A stretch of 64,000 nucleotides of DNA. It comes from Marinilabilia salmonicolor JCM 21150 (GTDB lineage Bacteria; Bacteroidota; Bacteroidia; Bacteroidales; Marinilabiliaceae). The stretch's first letter is position 1. Every line of letters begins with the position of its first letter. Made by a program: the position numbers and the translations under genes. The stretch is taken from contig NZ_AJKI01000010.1 in the NCBI RefSeq assembly GCF_000259075.1, positions 124,001 to 188,000 on the forward strand, in the 5' to 3' direction. This document shows positions 63,437 through 64,000 of this stretch, in pieces. Below the pieces are notes generated by a model that saw only the letters and a program-made list of their open reading frames with translations, was not told where the DNA came from and searched no databases.

Positions 63437-64000
63437 ATGAAAAGAAAATCATTTCACACTCTGATTGCAGGCATTTTGGGATTGAGTATCCTCAGCTGCA
63501 ACGCCCCGGCTGAACAAGCCATCAAAAAGGAAAGCTGGGGCCAGACTCCGGATGGCAAAGCTGTTAACCTCTACACATTAAAAAGCAGCTCCGGACTGGA
63601 AGTAAAAATAACTGATTTTGGAGGAGTCATAACCGCAGTAAACGCTCCTGACAAATCAGGTAAAGTGGACAACGTAGTACTTGGTTTTGATGATTTGTCG
63701 CTCTATCTGGAAAAAAGAAGTTTTTTTGGAGCCATCATCGGACGATACGGAAACAGGATTGACAAAGGACAATTCACCCTCAATGACAGCACCTATCAGT
63801 TATCGTTAAATGATGGCCCCAACCATCTGCACGGAGGCACCAACGGTTTTGACCAAAAAGTTTGGGACGCAACGCCCATTGATGCACCTGAAGGGCCTGC
63901 ACTGAAACTCACTTATCTCAGCAAAGATGGCGAGGAAGGATATCCCGGAAACCTGGAAGTCACAGTCACTTATACCCTTAAGGGGGACAGTCTGATTGTG
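63437..64000 (+). CDS. galM: aldose 1-epimerase lipoprotein (5' part; continues beyond the window)
   Basis: The frame starts at ATG 63437 and is open to the last base (188 codons). The lipoprotein signal ends SILSCN (Cys21). Mutarotase family features follow: LKSSSGLEVKITDFGGVITAV, NVVLGFDDLSLYL, FFGAIIGRYGNRIDKGQFTL and LNDGPNHLHGGTNGFDQKVWD with the first catalytic-pocket His, then GEEGYPGNLEVTVTYTL. The catalytic Glu would lie past the edge. It faces araR across a long gap and would interconvert anomers of released sugars, so it fits the arabinose regulon. Secreted GalM homologues are common in Bacteroidetes sugar loci. Confidence 0.93.
   Translation, partial: MKRKSFHTLIAGILGLSILSCNAPAEQAIKKESWGQTPDGKAVNLYTLKSSSGLEVKITDFGGVITAVNAPDKSGKVDNVVLGFDDLSLYLEKRSFFGAIIGRYGNRIDKGQFTLNDSTYQLSLNDGPNHLHGGTNGFDQKVWDATPIDAPEGPALKLTYLSKDGEEGYPGNLEVTVTYTLKGDSLIV

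Overview
The window is chromosomal DNA of a Bacteroidetes bacterium. The evidence is a SusC/SusD pair with an ECF sigma/FecR pair, a NrtR-type AraR arabinose regulator, A-rich leaders before most start codons instead of strong Shine-Dalgarno sites, one exact TAnnTTTG promoter with a -33 TTG, and many secreted or lipoprotein glycoside hydrolases. The style resembles environmental Bacteroidales/Marinilabiliales, but the genus cannot be fixed from the sequence. Moderate GC, no rRNA or tRNA gene, no CRISPR array and no intact transposase were seen.

Left half (1-36345, all plus strand) is an array of side-chain-removing enzymes for complex glucuronoarabinoxylan: the end of a probable GH43 protein, three tandem CE1-type esterases, a type-B carboxylesterase, a large GH43-like lipoprotein, GH115 alpha-glucuronidase, CE6/SGNH acetyl esterase (then a good terminator at 12407-12451), GH43, GH97, GH3, GH31, a remnant of a GH127-type gene, GH43-CBM6, GH51, GH43-CBM6, a second GH97, a second GH31 cut by one in-frame TAA, GH43 and GH95. 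The set resembles the large complex-xylan utilisation loci of gut Bacteroides, but no endo-xylanase, SusC/D pair or hybrid two-component regulator for it lies in the window. Palindromic repeat clusters fill the gaps on both sides of the broken GH31 gene and before GH95.

Middle (36564-52586, all minus strand) starts with an ion antiporter and a universal-stress-like protein. Then comes a sugar-kinase-like phosphotransferase, a LacZ-type GH2, a GH109-type oxidoreductase-fold glycosidase, SusD, SusC with an STN domain, FecR anti-sigma factor and ECF sigma factor. This looks like a separate, sigma/anti-sigma controlled locus for a galactose or N-acetylgalactosamine-containing glycan.

Right part (52893-62800, minus strand) is an arabinose operon read araR - araA - sodium:sugar symporter - araD - araB - GH43 - GH51, ending at a terminator at 52837-52874. 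Two short inverted-repeat elements lie between GH43 and GH51. A 636-base divergent region separates araR from a galM-like aldose 1-epimerase gene that runs off the right edge. Together the genes strip acyl, uronosyl, arabinosyl, xylosyl and galactosyl groups from hemicellulose, release arabinose and xylose, and carry arabinose to xylulose 5-phosphate.
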